Counted from the stretch's first letter, positions 32,656 through 41,151 are shown. The stretch: DNA of 64,000 bases from Palsa-504 sp963739135 (GCA_963739135.1 CAVTZG010000010.1:248001-312000); one strand, 5' to 3'. Program-made: numbers and translations. The notes: generated by a model from the letters alone, not told the origin.

Positions 32656-32848
32656 GCTGCCGCCCTGACACCCCGAAGACTCGCAGGTCACCAGGCGGAT
32701 CCTGACCGGAAACAGAGCAGTATCCTGGGGCAGAGTCCAGCCACCCTCTGGCGCAATGCTGCCAGGGGCGGTGGGTGAGCTGCGGTAATACGTTAAGCGA
32801 TTGCGCCATCCATGCTGGTGACGGGTAGCCGGGGGATACGTGCTGTGA

Positions 32849-34273
32849 TCAGGCGGCGGGTGCCTGCCCGCCGGGTTCCGGGCGGGGCGTCAGGGTGACG
32901 GTCATGCCGGGGTTGAGCTTTTCGAGCTGGCGGATCTTGTCGCGGGTCTTGCGCCGGGGGTCGAGCTGGTCGTGGTAGTCCGGTCCGAGCTCGATGTAGC
33001 GGAAGCCGGGGTCGGCGATGACGCGCCAGGCGATCTCGATGATGGTGCGGCATCCGGCGACGATGGCCTTCTGCTTGCCGCGCCTGCGGGCGTGGCGCCG
33101 GTACCGGGCGCCGAGGAAGGTCTCGGTCCTGGCGGCGGTCATGACCGCGACTCCGGTCGCGCCGCGCAGGTACGGGTTGCCTTTGCCGGTGCGGCCGGCC
33201 TTGCTGGTGGCGCCGGACTGGATGGCGCGGGGAGTCAGCTTTGCCCACGAGGCGGCGTGCCCGGGGGTGGGGAACTGGGTCATGTCGGTGCCAAGCTCGG
33301 CGACGATGACCTGGGCGGCGCCGCGGCCGATTCCGGTGATCTCATCGAGCCTGGCGATGACGCCCAGGACCGGCTCGCCGCATCCGGTGCACGGCCCGTC
33401 CGGCCCGGGCTGCCCGCAGCTCGTGCACACGCCGCCCAGGCCGGGCACGTTCTCCAGCTGGGCCTCGATCCGCTCGTCCAGCTCGGTGATCTTGGCGGAC
33501 AGGTCATCGATGAGCTCCAGCAGCATGCCGATCTCGAACCCGTGGATGTCGCGGAACCGGCCGGTCAGGGCCTCCGCCAGCTCGGCCTTGCTGGCGTGCA
33601 GCCGGTAATCGCCCAGCGCGGCCAGCGCGGCGGGGCTGCGCTCGCCGTCCGCCAGGGCCTGCAGGAACCGGCGGCCGCTGCCGCCCATCAGGTCCGAGAT
33701 CACGCTGGAGACCTTCAGCAGGGCATCCTCCAGGATCTTCTCGATCCGGTTCTGGTGACGGACCCGGTCATGGGTCAGGTTCGCCCGCAGCCGGGTCAGC
33801 GCCCGCAGGTCGCGAACGGGCTCCGGCGGCACGAACGAGCGGCGCAGCATGCCCCATTCGTTCAGCTTGCACAGCCACACGCAGTCCAGCCGGTCTGACT
33901 TGGACCGGCCCGGCAGGTGCTTGACGTCGCGGGCATTGACCAGCCACACCTCCAGGCCCGCCGCCTCCGCCAGGTAACACCAGATACGCCAGTAGTCGCT
34001 GGTGGACTCCAGCACCAGCCGCTCCACGCCCTGGCACACCAGGTGATCCATCAGCGCCACGACCGCGGCGAAGGTCGCGGTCACCTCCCACACCTTCTGG
34101 GTCCGCCGCCCCGCCCGGGACTCATGCGGCAGCCGCATGCACACCATCCCCGAGCCCTTGGCCACATCGATCGCCGCCGCCCGGCTGATCACCTGCACCG
34201 GCTCATCGGTCACCTCCGCGCCGGCATCGCCGGGCACCGGCGGTGACGCCGGCCTGTTCCTCGTCCTGGCCAT
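32849..34273 (-). CDS. IS110-family transposase with zinc-ribbon insertion
   Basis: 474-aa DEDD recombinase. N-terminal RuvC-like domain: D in AAAIDVAKGSG, E in LVLESTSDYWR, and the Asp pair in SKSDRLDCVWL. A central coiled-coil helix is followed by an insertion with two CxxC pairs (CTSC and CTGC, 12 residues apart), a probable zinc ribbon not needed by the core fold. The C-terminal transposase_20 domain follows (LDEITGIGRGAAQVIVAE; WAKLTPRAIQSG). ATG 34273 was chosen because the upstream frame lacks conservation. It is only distantly related to the IS110 protein at 7909. Confidence 0.9.
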   Translation of the reverse strand: MARTRNRPASPPVPGDAGAEVTDEPVQVISRAAAIDVAKGSGMVCMRLPHESRAGRRTQKVWEVTATFAAVVALMDHLVCQGVERLVLESTSDYWRIWCYLAEAAGLEVWLVNARDVKHLPGRSKSDRLDCVWLCKLNEWGMLRRSFVPPEPVRDLRALTRLRANLTHDRVRHQNRIEKILEDALLKVSSVISDLMGGSGRRFLQALADGERSPAALAALGDYRLHASKAELAEALTGRFRDIHGFEIGMLLELIDDLSAKITELDERIEAQLENVPGLGGVCTSCGQPGPDGPCTGCGEPVLGVIARLDEITGIGRGAAQVIVAELGTDMTQFPTPGHAASWAKLTPRAIQSGATSKAGRTGKGNPYLRGATGVAVMTAARTETFLGARYRRHARRRGKQKAIVAGCRTIIEIAWRVIADPGFRYIELGPDYHDQLDPRRKTRDKIRQLEKLNPGMTVTLTPRPEPGGQAPAA

Positions 34274-35044
34274 GAACAACCACACCCTTTCCTGGAAAGC
34301 GACACGGTGAGGCTGCCCGGGGAACGAGAGGGGGGAAGCCGAATCTGATCGGCGCGCACGCAGCAGCAGTACCCAGCCCGCAAGATCGTCCCCAGCGCTC
34401 AGACTATTTTTCGGGCACGAGGGCTCCACGGATAGTTCCGGCGACACAGGCAGCACGCCAGTACGATGCCCCATCAATCACGGCCGTGTACGCCAGTCCG
34501 CGGTGAACCGGGACCAGACACCAGCACCACCGCCCGGTACACCCTTAAGCTGAGAACGCCGCGGCGCGGCACGGCGGCCGGGCAGCACACTCGCGCACGC
34601 CACCCGCGCCGCGGCCACCGTACCCGCCACGCCAGCCCGCCCAGGACGGGACGCGGACAAGTTTCGTGGCCACCAAACGCCACCAAGACCTGTTGACTAT
34701 TTTCGAGCGGGACAGGCCGGCGGTCGGCCCATAGTTGGCCATGCGCCGTCCCGCGGGCGGCTTGGACATCCGTGGGTCCGATGATCCGTAAACGGGACCT
34801 TGGACCCTACCCAGTCATCTGCAATGTCGGCTATTGGGGAAGAACAATTATGTCTCCGGGCAGATCTGGCCCGCCGCAGGCGGTAACGGCTGGATCCCGG
34901 CAACCGGCGTCTTCGGCGTCATGTCCGGTGCCGGGGACTCCTAGGTGCAGCAACAGGTGCAAGGAATCCTGCGCGGCATTGCCGGGGACACGTATCACCG
35001 GGCGCAAGTGGTGGCGTGAGTTGAGCCGATGAGAGGAGGCCAGG
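34274..35044. other. Non-coding region upstream of the second IS110 transposase
   Basis: About 770 bases with no recognised gene. The part next to the transposase is the expected site of its bridge RNA. GACTATTTTTCGGGCACGAG at 34402 is echoed by GACTATTTTCGAGCGGGACA at 34695, a possible element end or duplicated target. Near 34850 a plus frame reads YVSGQIWPAAGGNGW then a stop, perhaps a gene fragment. The HAD gene promoter should be near 35000. Confidence 0.4.
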
Positions 35045-35923
35045 ATGGCTGATCAGCTGGAAAGCTGGGCCGACGGGCAGGCGAAGGCGCAGGTCCTGGA
35101 GTTCGTCCGGTCGGTGACCGAGCCGGGCGCCTCGTTCGTCCCGCCGCCGGATCGGATCGCGGCGTTCGACAACGACGGGACGTTGTGGTGCGAGAAGCCG
35201 ATGTCCCCGCAGGCCGATTTCCTGCTGCGGCGCTGGAAGGAGATGGCCCAGGCCCATCCCGGCCTAGCCCGCAAGCAGCCGTGGAAGGCCGTGACCGAGG
35301 GTGACCAGGAGTGGCTGGCGGGGATCCTGGAGCACGTGCCCGAGCTGACCAGGGGCGTGAGCGAGGCGTATGCGGGGATGCCGGCCGAGGTGTTCGAGAG
35401 GGCGGTGCGGGCGTTCTTCGATACCGCCCGCCATCCGGTCCTCGCCGTCCCCTACACCCGGCTCGGCTACCGGCCGATGCGGGAGCTGATCGGCCTGCTG
35501 ACGGCCGCCGAGTTCGAGGTCTATATCTGCTCGGCGGGCGGCCGGGACTTCGTCCGGGTGGTGTCGCAGGAGATGTACGGCATCCCCCGGCAGCGGGTGA
35601 TCGGTTCGGGCGCCACGCTGGAGTACCGGCACGGCGACGTGTACCGCACCAGGGGCATCGAGCAGCCGGCCGATGACGGACCCGGTAAGCCGGTGCACAT
35701 CTGGACCCGGACCGGGCGCAGGCCGCTGCTGGCGGGCGGGAACGCCGACGGGGATGCCGCGATGCTGCGGACGGCCCGGTTCGGCCTGCTGATCCGCCAC
35801 GATGACGCCGGGCGGGAGTTCGCTTACGACGCGGGTTCGGAGAAGGCGCTGGCCAAGGCGAAGGAACGCGGCTGGACCGTCGTCAGCATGCAGAACGACT
35901 TCAAGGTGGTATTCGACCTATGA
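35045..35923 (+). CDS. HAD-superfamily phosphatase
   Basis: 292-aa HAD hydrolase. Motif I is AAFDNDGTLWCEKP (nucleophile Asp and +2 Asp), motif II Ser lies in YICSAGGRDFVRV, and motif IV is LLAGGNADGDAAM. An alpha-helical C1 cap lies between motifs I and II. The closest style is the phosphoserine phosphatase-like actinobacterial HAD group; the substrate is unknown. ATG 35045 has GAGAGGAGG upstream. It opens the accessory stress region. Confidence 0.88.
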   Translation: MADQLESWADGQAKAQVLEFVRSVTEPGASFVPPPDRIAAFDNDGTLWCEKPMSPQADFLLRRWKEMAQAHPGLARKQPWKAVTEGDQEWLAGILEHVPELTRGVSEAYAGMPAEVFERAVRAFFDTARHPVLAVPYTRLGYRPMRELIGLLTAAEFEVYICSAGGRDFVRVVSQEMYGIPRQRVIGSGATLEYRHGDVYRTRGIEQPADDGPGKPVHIWTRTGRRPLLAGGNADGDAAMLRTARFGLLIRHDDAGREFAYDAGSEKALAKAKERGWTVVSMQNDFKVVFDL

Positions 35924-36023
35924 TGGCCGGGCGCGGCCACCGCTCTTGGTGTCGCCCTGCCAGTGTCGCTTCGGCGCTGCTGGTGATGGCCCATCGCGGA
36001 GGCTCGGGGAGGGCCGGTTGCCA

Positions 36024-36476
36024 ATGGTCCTTGGCATCCTGGCGACGGGCTTCCTCAGGGCTTGGCTGCCAGCCCAGCTGCGCGTCGGCGACCGGTGGCT
36101 GTTGCTGGTGATCGTCGTGGCCGTCCTGGGCGGGCTGATCATCGGGGACCCTGGACGCATCGACCGGGACCGGCCGTGGCTGCGGGTGCTCACCGTCGGC
36201 ATGCTCGGTGTCATCACCGTGGCCAACGCCGCTTCCGCGGTCGCGCTCGCCGTGGACATCGTCAACGGCTCCGCCGCCTTCACCAGCAACGGCAAGATGC
36301 TGTTTCATGCTGTTTCATGCTGTTTCTAGGCGGTACTGCCATCTGGCTGACCAACATCATCGCCTTCGCCCTCTGGTACTGGGAGCTGGATCGCGGCGGG
36401 CCGGTTGCGCGTGTCGGCGGAGGGCCAGTCTTCAGGCGCCGGCGTCATTCTCGGCGCCCGGGCACTGGCCTAGCCA
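36024..36476 (+). pseudogene. Membrane protein gene broken by a 10-bp triplication
   Basis: The first frame (36024-36329) encodes ILATGFLRAWLPAQLRVGD, helices at VIVVAVLGGLIIGDPGR and NAASAVALAVDIVNG, then a stop. The protein continues in another frame as LGGTAIWLTNIIAFALWYW and ELDRGGPVARV, conserved in a family of actinobacterial membrane proteins. The break is three tandem copies of ATGCTGTTTC at 36297-36326; with one copy the frame is intact across the junction. The C-terminal half of the normal protein is also missing, so the gene is probably dead. Confidence 0.8.
36297..36326 (+). repeat. Three tandem copies of a 10-bp unit (ATGCTGTTTC)
   Basis: Perfect 3 x 10 bp tandem array inside the membrane protein gene. 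Adds 20 bp relative to a single copy, shifting the frame and creating a TAG at 36327. Confidence 0.95.
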
Positions 36477-37091
36477 CTGCGCATAGGACCTGGAGTCATC
36501 CGGGCCGGGTTCCACACCTCCGGGCAGGGCTTCCGTGAACACGAGCGCGGCGGTGGCCTCCAGCGTGCTGCGGAGCAGATCGGCGGGACCGGTCGCCTCG
36601 AACCCCAGGGTCCACCAGTCCTGGCCGGGCGTGCGGACCTCGGTGAGTTCCACCTCGCACCACGGCCCCCCGCCCAGCCCCGGGCCGCGCGCCACGACCT
36701 GCCCGCTGGCCAGCCAGAACCGGCTGATCCGCCGCCTCTTGCGGACCGGCCTCCAGCCGACCGCCGCACCGCTGTCCGGGCGGGGCGGGCTGAAGGGAAA
36801 GGACCACTTCTGCCAGGACTCCAGGCGCCCGCGGGCGCGTCCCGCCACCTCCAGGATTCCCGGGCTCCCGCGGTAGACCTTCACCTCCAGCGCCCCGCCC
36901 CCGCGGACCTTCACCGACAGCCCGCGCAACTGCGGATCCAGCAGGTACGTGTCCTCGCGGGACTCCGTCCCGGCCGGGAACCGCCCGAACCATCCGGCCA
37001 CCGCAGCCTCCAACTGGCCCGGGAAGATCCACCGCACCTCCAGGCTGCGGACTCCTTCGGTGACCGGGCTGTGAGGCGGTTCAGTCGTCAT
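36432..37091 (-). CDS. Conserved protein, possibly CYTH/triphosphate-tunnel-like
   Basis: 219 aa. I do not recognise it firmly. The alternating strands VRSLEVRWIFPGQ, REDTYLLDP, LSVKVRGGGALEVKVYRG and KWSFPF, then CEVELTEV, suggest a CYTH-like tunnel fold with basic and acidic residues facing in. The start at 37091 was chosen over an upstream in-frame start. It is the last gene of a minus-strand operon: small protein, DUF2252, this gene. A fragment with the same LEVRWIFPGQ start recurs near 48230 fused to DUF2252 debris. Confidence 0.55.
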   Translation of the reverse strand: MTTEPPHSPVTEGVRSLEVRWIFPGQLEAAVAGWFGRFPAGTESREDTYLLDPQLRGLSVKVRGGGALEVKVYRGSPGILEVAGRARGRLESWQKWSFPFSPPRPDSGAAVGWRPVRKRRRISRFWLASGQVVARGPGLGGGPWCEVELTEVRTPGQDWWTLGFEATGPADLLRSTLEATAALVFTEALPGGVEPGPDDSRSYAQWLGQCPGAENDAGA

Positions 37092-37171
37092 CGCCAGATG
37101 CTCCTGTCCGGCCTGGCCGGGCCGGTTCTGTGCACTGCCGCGCGCCTGCGCTGCGCCAGGCCAGCCGGATC

Positions 37172-38635
37172 TCACATGTCGGGTTCGGCGGTGAGCCGTC
37201 CTGAGGTGACGGCGTCGACGAGCTCTTGGTGGTCGCGTTCGTTCTGGTCGGCGTAGGCGGCGGCGAACTGGGTGATGGCCTGGTCGAAGACGTCGGAGCC
37301 GCCAAGGTAGGCGGCGATGGCGATCCGGTCGCCGGACCGGGCGTGCGCCCGGGCCAGCGCCTCCCCGCAGGCCTGGCCGTAGATCAGCATGCCGTGCGGG
37401 ATCAGGTCCTCGATGGCGATGGAGTATTTCCAGTCCCGCAGCTGGCGGACGTAGAAGTCGCGCTGCTTGCCGTCCAGCCCGGCCTCGGCCCGCTGCCAGC
37501 CCAGGAAGATGTCGCTGGTCGCCTGCATCAGCCGCTGCCCGGCGACCACTCGCTGGCCCATGTTGGTGTACTTGCTGGCCCCCACGAACCGGCTGAGCAC
37601 CGACGCCTCCGCCTCCTTGATCTGCAGGAACAGCGGATCGGACTCGTCGCGGCCGAGCATCAAGGCGATCCAGCAGCGGGTCCCGACGCTGCCGACCCCG
37701 ACGACCTTGCGGGCCAGATCGGCGTACTCGAAGGTCTCCAGCAGGAACCGGCGGTCGGTTTCCAGCGTCCGCCGGTACTTGCCGAGCAGGTACTGGATCT
37801 GCGCTTCGAAGGCCGCCTGGTCCGTATCCTTGGGCAGCAGGTCAGCGATCGGGACCAGCAGCGGCGGCTCAGAGATGATCCGCGGCCGGCCGTCCACCAG
37901 ATGGGTCAGCTTGGCCACTTCCTGCATGCTGTCCCTAGTCCGCGCCTTGGCCATGCCCTTGTCCACCATCTTGCGCTGCCGCTTTTTCATCTGCGCGTTG
38001 AACTCCGCCCGCAGCTGGTCCAGGTCCGTGTGCGCGTACCAGACGTCCAGGTTGGTCATCTTGGCGAAGTCGCGCATCGCCTGCCGGTACCGGGCGACGG
38101 TGGCGGTGACGATCTCGCGGCGGTCCTTGCCGCCGAACCCGTTGCCGCGCGCCGCGACCTCCATGCTGGTGGCCAGCCGCTTGACGTCCCATTCCCACGG
38201 GCCGGGCGTCGTCTCATCGAAGTCGTTGACGTCGAAGACCAGCAGCCGCTCGGCGGAGCCGAAGATGCCAAAGTTCGACAGGTGCGCGTCCCCGCACGCC
38301 TGCACCGCCAGCCCGGACACCGGGGTACGGGAAAGGTCGCTGGCCATCGGCAGCGCCGCGCCGCGGTAGTAGGTGAACGGGGAGACCATCATCCGGCCCC
38401 GCCGGATGGGCACCAGCTCCGGCACCCGCGCCTTGGCCTGCTCCTCCAGCAAGGCGATCGGATCGGGCCGGTCCGGCCCCGGGTCGAACACCGCATGGCT
38501 CTCCCGCGGCACCGCAGCCCGTGCCTCCTTCCCCCGCGCAGCACGCTCCGCCGGAGTCAGCTCCGCCAGCCCAGAATCAAGCTGGTACCGCAGCGCAGGC
38601 TGCGCCGTTGCCTCTGCCGTCTGAGCGTTCATCAT
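37172..38635 (-). CDS. DUF2252 domain protein (kinase-like fold)
   Basis: 487 aa. The signature QACGDAHLSNFGIFG (catalytic-loop-like) and VFDVNDFDETTPGPWEWDVKR identify DUF2252, a protein family with aminoglycoside phosphotransferase-like fold and unknown substrate. ATG 38635 follows AGAGAGGAACCG. It follows the small protein gene by 54 bp and precedes the CYTH-like gene by 80 bp on the same strand, so they form an operon behind cassette 1 (39006-39064). Partial copies exist at 41089 and 48256. Confidence 0.92.
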   Translation of the reverse strand: MMNAQTAEATAQPALRYQLDSGLAELTPAERAARGKEARAAVPRESHAVFDPGPDRPDPIALLEEQAKARVPELVPIRRGRMMVSPFTYYRGAALPMASDLSRTPVSGLAVQACGDAHLSNFGIFGSAERLLVFDVNDFDETTPGPWEWDVKRLATSMEVAARGNGFGGKDRREIVTATVARYRQAMRDFAKMTNLDVWYAHTDLDQLRAEFNAQMKKRQRKMVDKGMAKARTRDSMQEVAKLTHLVDGRPRIISEPPLLVPIADLLPKDTDQAAFEAQIQYLLGKYRRTLETDRRFLLETFEYADLARKVVGVGSVGTRCWIALMLGRDESDPLFLQIKEAEASVLSRFVGASKYTNMGQRVVAGQRLMQATSDIFLGWQRAEAGLDGKQRDFYVRQLRDWKYSIAIEDLIPHGMLIYGQACGEALARAHARSGDRIAIAAYLGGSDVFDQAITQFAAAYADQNERDHQELVDAVTSGRLTAEPDM

Positions 38636-38689
38636 CGGTTCCTCTCTATCCGCTGCCCGGGGCAACGGCCGAGCACTCCGTCACTGGCA

Positions 38690-38998
38690 TTAGGCTGTGT
38701 CATCCGGACTACCTCCCCGTTCCGCCGCGCCGCGGCTCTCGGCGCGGTCAGCCCGCGGGCGTTCGGTCTCATCTGGCCCTTCGTCGGCCGGCTGGAGGGA
38801 GATGAGCTCCAGGCCGAGTTCCTGGGTCCGCTGGATGAGCCCGTGCAGGTGCGCCTGGTCGATCACGCGGCCGGTCAGCACCGTGGTGCCCGCGTCCCGG
38901 TCCATCTGCATTCCTTCGAACAGGAAACTGAACGGTTCGCTCAGCTCGCCGCGGAGAACCAGCCGGTACCGCCTGCCATGTGCCCGTTCGCTGTCCAT
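38690..38998 (-). CDS. Small conserved stress-cluster protein, copy 1
   Basis: 102 aa. The core RYRLVLRGELSEPFSF, FEGMQMDRDAGTTVLTGRV and LHGLIQRTQELGLELIS is a beta-alpha-beta-type small domain found in actinobacteria near DUF2252 genes; function unknown. It has a closely similar copy at 48593. The ATG at 38998 lies 55 bases from the palindrome of cassette 1, and both copies keep this distance. The C-terminal 25 residues are charged and not shared with copy 2. Confidence 0.8.
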   Translation of the reverse strand: MDSERAHGRRYRLVLRGELSEPFSFLFEGMQMDRDAGTTVLTGRVIDQAHLHGLIQRTQELGLELISLQPADEGPDETERPRADRAESRGAAERGGSPDDTA

Positions 38999-39005
38999 CA
39001 CGTGA

Positions 39006-39064
39006 ACGCTCGCACCCAGGCAGGTGACCTGTCATCCCCTGCTGGCCGTTTCCACCTAGGTGAA
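39006..39064 (-). promoter_or_regulatory. Stress cassette 1 (palindrome plus dyad), drives small protein-DUF2252 operon
   Basis: CACCTAGGTG at 39053-39062, 12-bp spacer, then AGGGGATGACAGGTCACCT (complement of 39022-39040), then GCCTGGGTGCGAGCGT. The ATG of the small protein follows. One of eight copies with invariant 12-bp spacing. Confidence 0.85.
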
Positions 39065-39196
39065 GCGCGGGCAGGAACCGGGAGATCCCGGGTTCAGGCG
39101 TCCCGCCGGGACGGCGACGGCCCCGCTCCGGCGGGGTCGGCGGGGTCACCGTCCAGGTGAGCACGCGGCGCCACCCAGTCCACGGGCTGGGCTCTT

Positions 39197-39255
39197 TCCA
39201 CCTAGGTGAATCCGGCCCGTAGGTGATGCGGGGTCGCCTACCTGAGTCTTAGCGT
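39197..39255 (+). promoter_or_regulatory. Stress cassette 2, upstream of the lipoprotein gene
   Basis: CACCTAGGTG at 39199-39208, 12 bp, then AGGTGATGCGGGGTCGCCT at 39221-39239 and CCTGAGTCTTAGCGT. A relic ATGGATAGC start like that of the small protein genes follows at about 39264. The lipoprotein starts 215 bp downstream. Confidence 0.8.
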
Positions 39256-39422
39256 GCGCGGTGATGGATAGCAGGTGACGGACAGCGACAGAACTCGACG
39301 TGAGCCCGAAGGGCGTTGACCAGGCCGTACGCGAAGCCGCCACGGAAGTCAGCCGGCGATCTCCGGCTGGACATGGGCTATTTCGCCCGGCAGGCCGAAA
39401 ACACCGACACCCTGGAGGACAC

Positions 39423-39857
39423 ATGAGACCAGCAGACCGGCCAGGCACGCGCAGATGGCTGCTGCTTCCGGCCGCCGTCCTGATCCTGGTCCTGTCCGGG
39501 CTGGCCGCCGGATGCAGCAGCAGCCCGCCTGCCTACTGCACCGCCGCCGCCAACCTCAAGACCTCGGTCAGCAACCTCGGCAATGTCGACGTCGCCAAGA
39601 ACGGCCTGGGCTCCCTGCAGACCGCGCTGACCAGCGTCCAGACCAGCGCAGCAACGTTTGCCAGCGACGCGAAGTCCGCGTTCCCGTCGCAGACCGCGGC
39701 GCTGAGCACCTCGCTGTCCGGCCTAGCCACCGCGATCACATCCGCGAAGGGCCAGCCACCGGTAACCGCGGCCACGGCGGTCGTGCCAGCGGTCACCCGG
39801 GTGAAGAACTCAGCCAGCACGCTGCAAAGTGCCGTATCAAGTTCAGGCAAATGCTAG
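39423..39857 (+). CDS. Small secreted lipoprotein
   Basis: 144 aa. Charged N-terminus, hydrophobic segment LLLPAAVLILVLSGLAAGC with the lipobox LAAG|C (Cys about residue 27), then a Ser/Thr/Ala-rich helical domain with spaced TSVSNLGNVDVAKNGLGSL and AVTRVKNSASTLQSAVSSSG, suggestive of an extracytoplasmic coiled-coil or four-helix bundle. Function unknown. GGAGGACAC precedes ATG 39423. Likely controlled by cassette 2. Confidence 0.85.
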   Translation: MRPADRPGTRRWLLLPAAVLILVLSGLAAGCSSSPPAYCTAAANLKTSVSNLGNVDVAKNGLGSLQTALTSVQTSAATFASDAKSAFPSQTAALSTSLSGLATAITSAKGQPPVTAATAVVPAVTRVKNSASTLQSAVSSSGKC

Positions 39858-39905
39858 CGGCCAGTGCCCGGCGGGGGTGAACCCTGAGATCAAGGAGTGC
39901 CTGCG

Positions 39906-40150
39906 ATGGCGAAGTGGAACTTGGTGGCGATGGGGCAGGCGGGCCTGACCGGCTGGACCGGGAAGGCTGCCCGGCCGGTCGCCGTGCGATCGCCCGCAAG
40001 ACCGGGCGGCCGGAGGCGCAGATCCTGGCGCTGATCGGTGCGGTGTTCCTGGCGGTCGCGCTGATCGACTTCCCTCCGCGAGGTCGATGCCGTGATCGCG
40101 GCCGGGCGGACCGGCCAACAGCCAGCCGATGACGCTCCGGCCGGGACGTA
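39906..40150 (+). pseudogene. Small membrane protein gene with two frameshifts
   Basis: Three frames must be joined to read it: MAKWNLVAMGQAGLTGWTGK, then RRAIARKTGRPEAQILAL with helix IGAVFLAVALIDF, then LREVDAVIAAGRTGQQPADD and a stop. The second shift is explained by one extra C in TTCCCTCCGC near 40072. Each piece is coherent, so this is a recently decayed gene of unknown function (or two sequence errors). Confidence 0.65.
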
Positions 40151-40162
40151 GGACGGGGACGG

Positions 40163-40198
40163 GGAGGCCGGAGCCGTGCCCGGATGCGGGAATCCGCT
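40163..40198 (+). repeat. 36-bp dispersed repeat, copy 1
   Basis: GGAGGCCGGAGCCGTGCCCG and the following bases to 40198 match 53123-53158 with one mismatch; in both cases an antiporter-like fragment follows. Confidence 0.85.
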
Positions 40199-40359
40199 TC
40201 GGCGGCCAGCCGGTCAGCCTGGCGGTCGCGATCGGGCTCGGCGCCACGCACCAGACCGGCTGGACCGGGCTGATCGCGGACGTGATCCGCCGCCGCCACG
40301 GCGCGGTCACCCTCACCGGCGACGTGGTCCGCGGCATTGCCAAGGAGGCCCGGCCATGA
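40163..40359 (+). pseudogene. Mosaic remnant: antiporter-like and glucosidase-like fragments
   Basis: Open frame without start. It contains PVSLAVAIGLG, which echoes the antiporter sequence at 53390 (PLVSLAVAII), joined to GATHQTGWTGLIADVIRRR, the typical C-terminal motif of GH63-like glucosidases. It begins with a 36-bp segment also found at 53123-53158. No intact gene. Confidence 0.45.
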
Positions 40360-40405
40360 CACCACCACGTACCGCGGCGCCCGCCCGGTCCGTTCTGGCA
40401 GCAGT

Positions 40406-40464
40406 CTCCCCTAGGTGAATTCGGGCGTTAGGTGATGACGGGTCACCTGCCTGGGTGTGAGCGT
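40406..40464 (+). promoter_or_regulatory. Stress cassette 3, upstream of a DUF1269 gene
   Basis: CCCCTAGGTG at 40408-40417, 12 bp, then AGGTGATGACGGGTCACCT at 40430-40448 (perfect AGGTGA...TCACCT dyad) and GCCTGGGTGTGAGCGT. The DUF1269 ATG is 136 bp further on. Confidence 0.85.
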
Positions 40465-40552
40465 GAGACCGAGATGCAGCGGCCGGGTAACGGCCGTGGC
40501 GGATTCGCTGAACCGCCTGGCAAAGGATGCCAGCGGAACTGGAGGAGGTCGC

Positions 40553-41059
40553 ATGTCCGGGTCCGATACCACGTTCATCCTGGTGGCAACATATCCGGAT
40601 GAGGTAACAGCACGGCAGGACTACCAGGTCGTCAAGGACGCGCACGCGGCGGGCCTGGTGGGTTCCTACGACGCGGCTGTCGTCACCAAGGACGCGAACG
40701 GCAAGGTGCACGAGAATAAGGACGAGACGGCTACCCGCCATGGTGCCTGGTGGGGCGTCGCTGCGGGGGCGGCGGTCGGGGTCATCTTCGCCCCGGCGGT
40801 CCTCGCCTCGGCCGCGGTCGGCGGCGTGATCGGGGGCGTTAGCGGGCACCTGGCCAAGGGAATGTCGCGCTCAGAGGCGAAAGAACTAGGTGACTTCATC
40901 GACCCGGGCCAGGCGGGGCTCGTCATAGTCGGGGAGAGCAAGGTCGAAGACGCGATCAAGAAGGCCGTGACCAGGGCGGAGAAGCAGACCGCCAAGGAGC
41001 TTGATGTGCCTCCGAAGGACCTCGACAAGGCTCTGCAGCAAGCGGTCAAGGAGATGTAA
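40553..41059 (+). CDS. DUF1269-family general stress protein, copy 1
   Basis: 168 aa. N-terminal ferredoxin-like alpha/beta part (TTFILVATYPDEVTARQDYQ, AGLVGSYDAAVVTKD), a Gly/Ala-rich amphipathic central hairpin (AAGAAVGVIFAPAVLASAA) that may insert in membranes, and a C-terminal helical part (GLVIVGESKVEDAIKKA). DUF1269 proteins are general-stress or desiccation-associated; biochemical role unknown. Likely under cassette 3. Copies: intact at 52513 (about 60% similar by eye), diverged at 47645, broken at 47163. Confidence 0.85.
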   Translation: MSGSDTTFILVATYPDEVTARQDYQVVKDAHAAGLVGSYDAAVVTKDANGKVHENKDETATRHGAWWGVAAGAAVGVIFAPAVLASAAVGGVIGGVSGHLAKGMSRSEAKELGDFIDPGQAGLVIVGESKVEDAIKKAVTRAEKQTAKELDVPPKDLDKALQQAVKEM

Positions 41060-41088
41060 CTCGCCTGACCGCCTGTTCTAGCCGGCAC

Positions 41089-41151
41089 CAGCGGCGGATC
41101 ATCTCCGAGTCGCCGCTGGTGCCGATCGCTGAGCTGCTGCCCGAGCAGACG
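41089..41151 (+). pseudogene. Short DUF2252 fragment
   Basis: RRIISESPLVPIAELLPEQ on the plus strand matches RPRIISEPPLLVPIADLLPK of the intact DUF2252 protein (37172-38635). Nothing else of the gene remains here. It shows that a third DUF2252 copy was once inserted in the opposite orientation. Confidence 0.65.
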
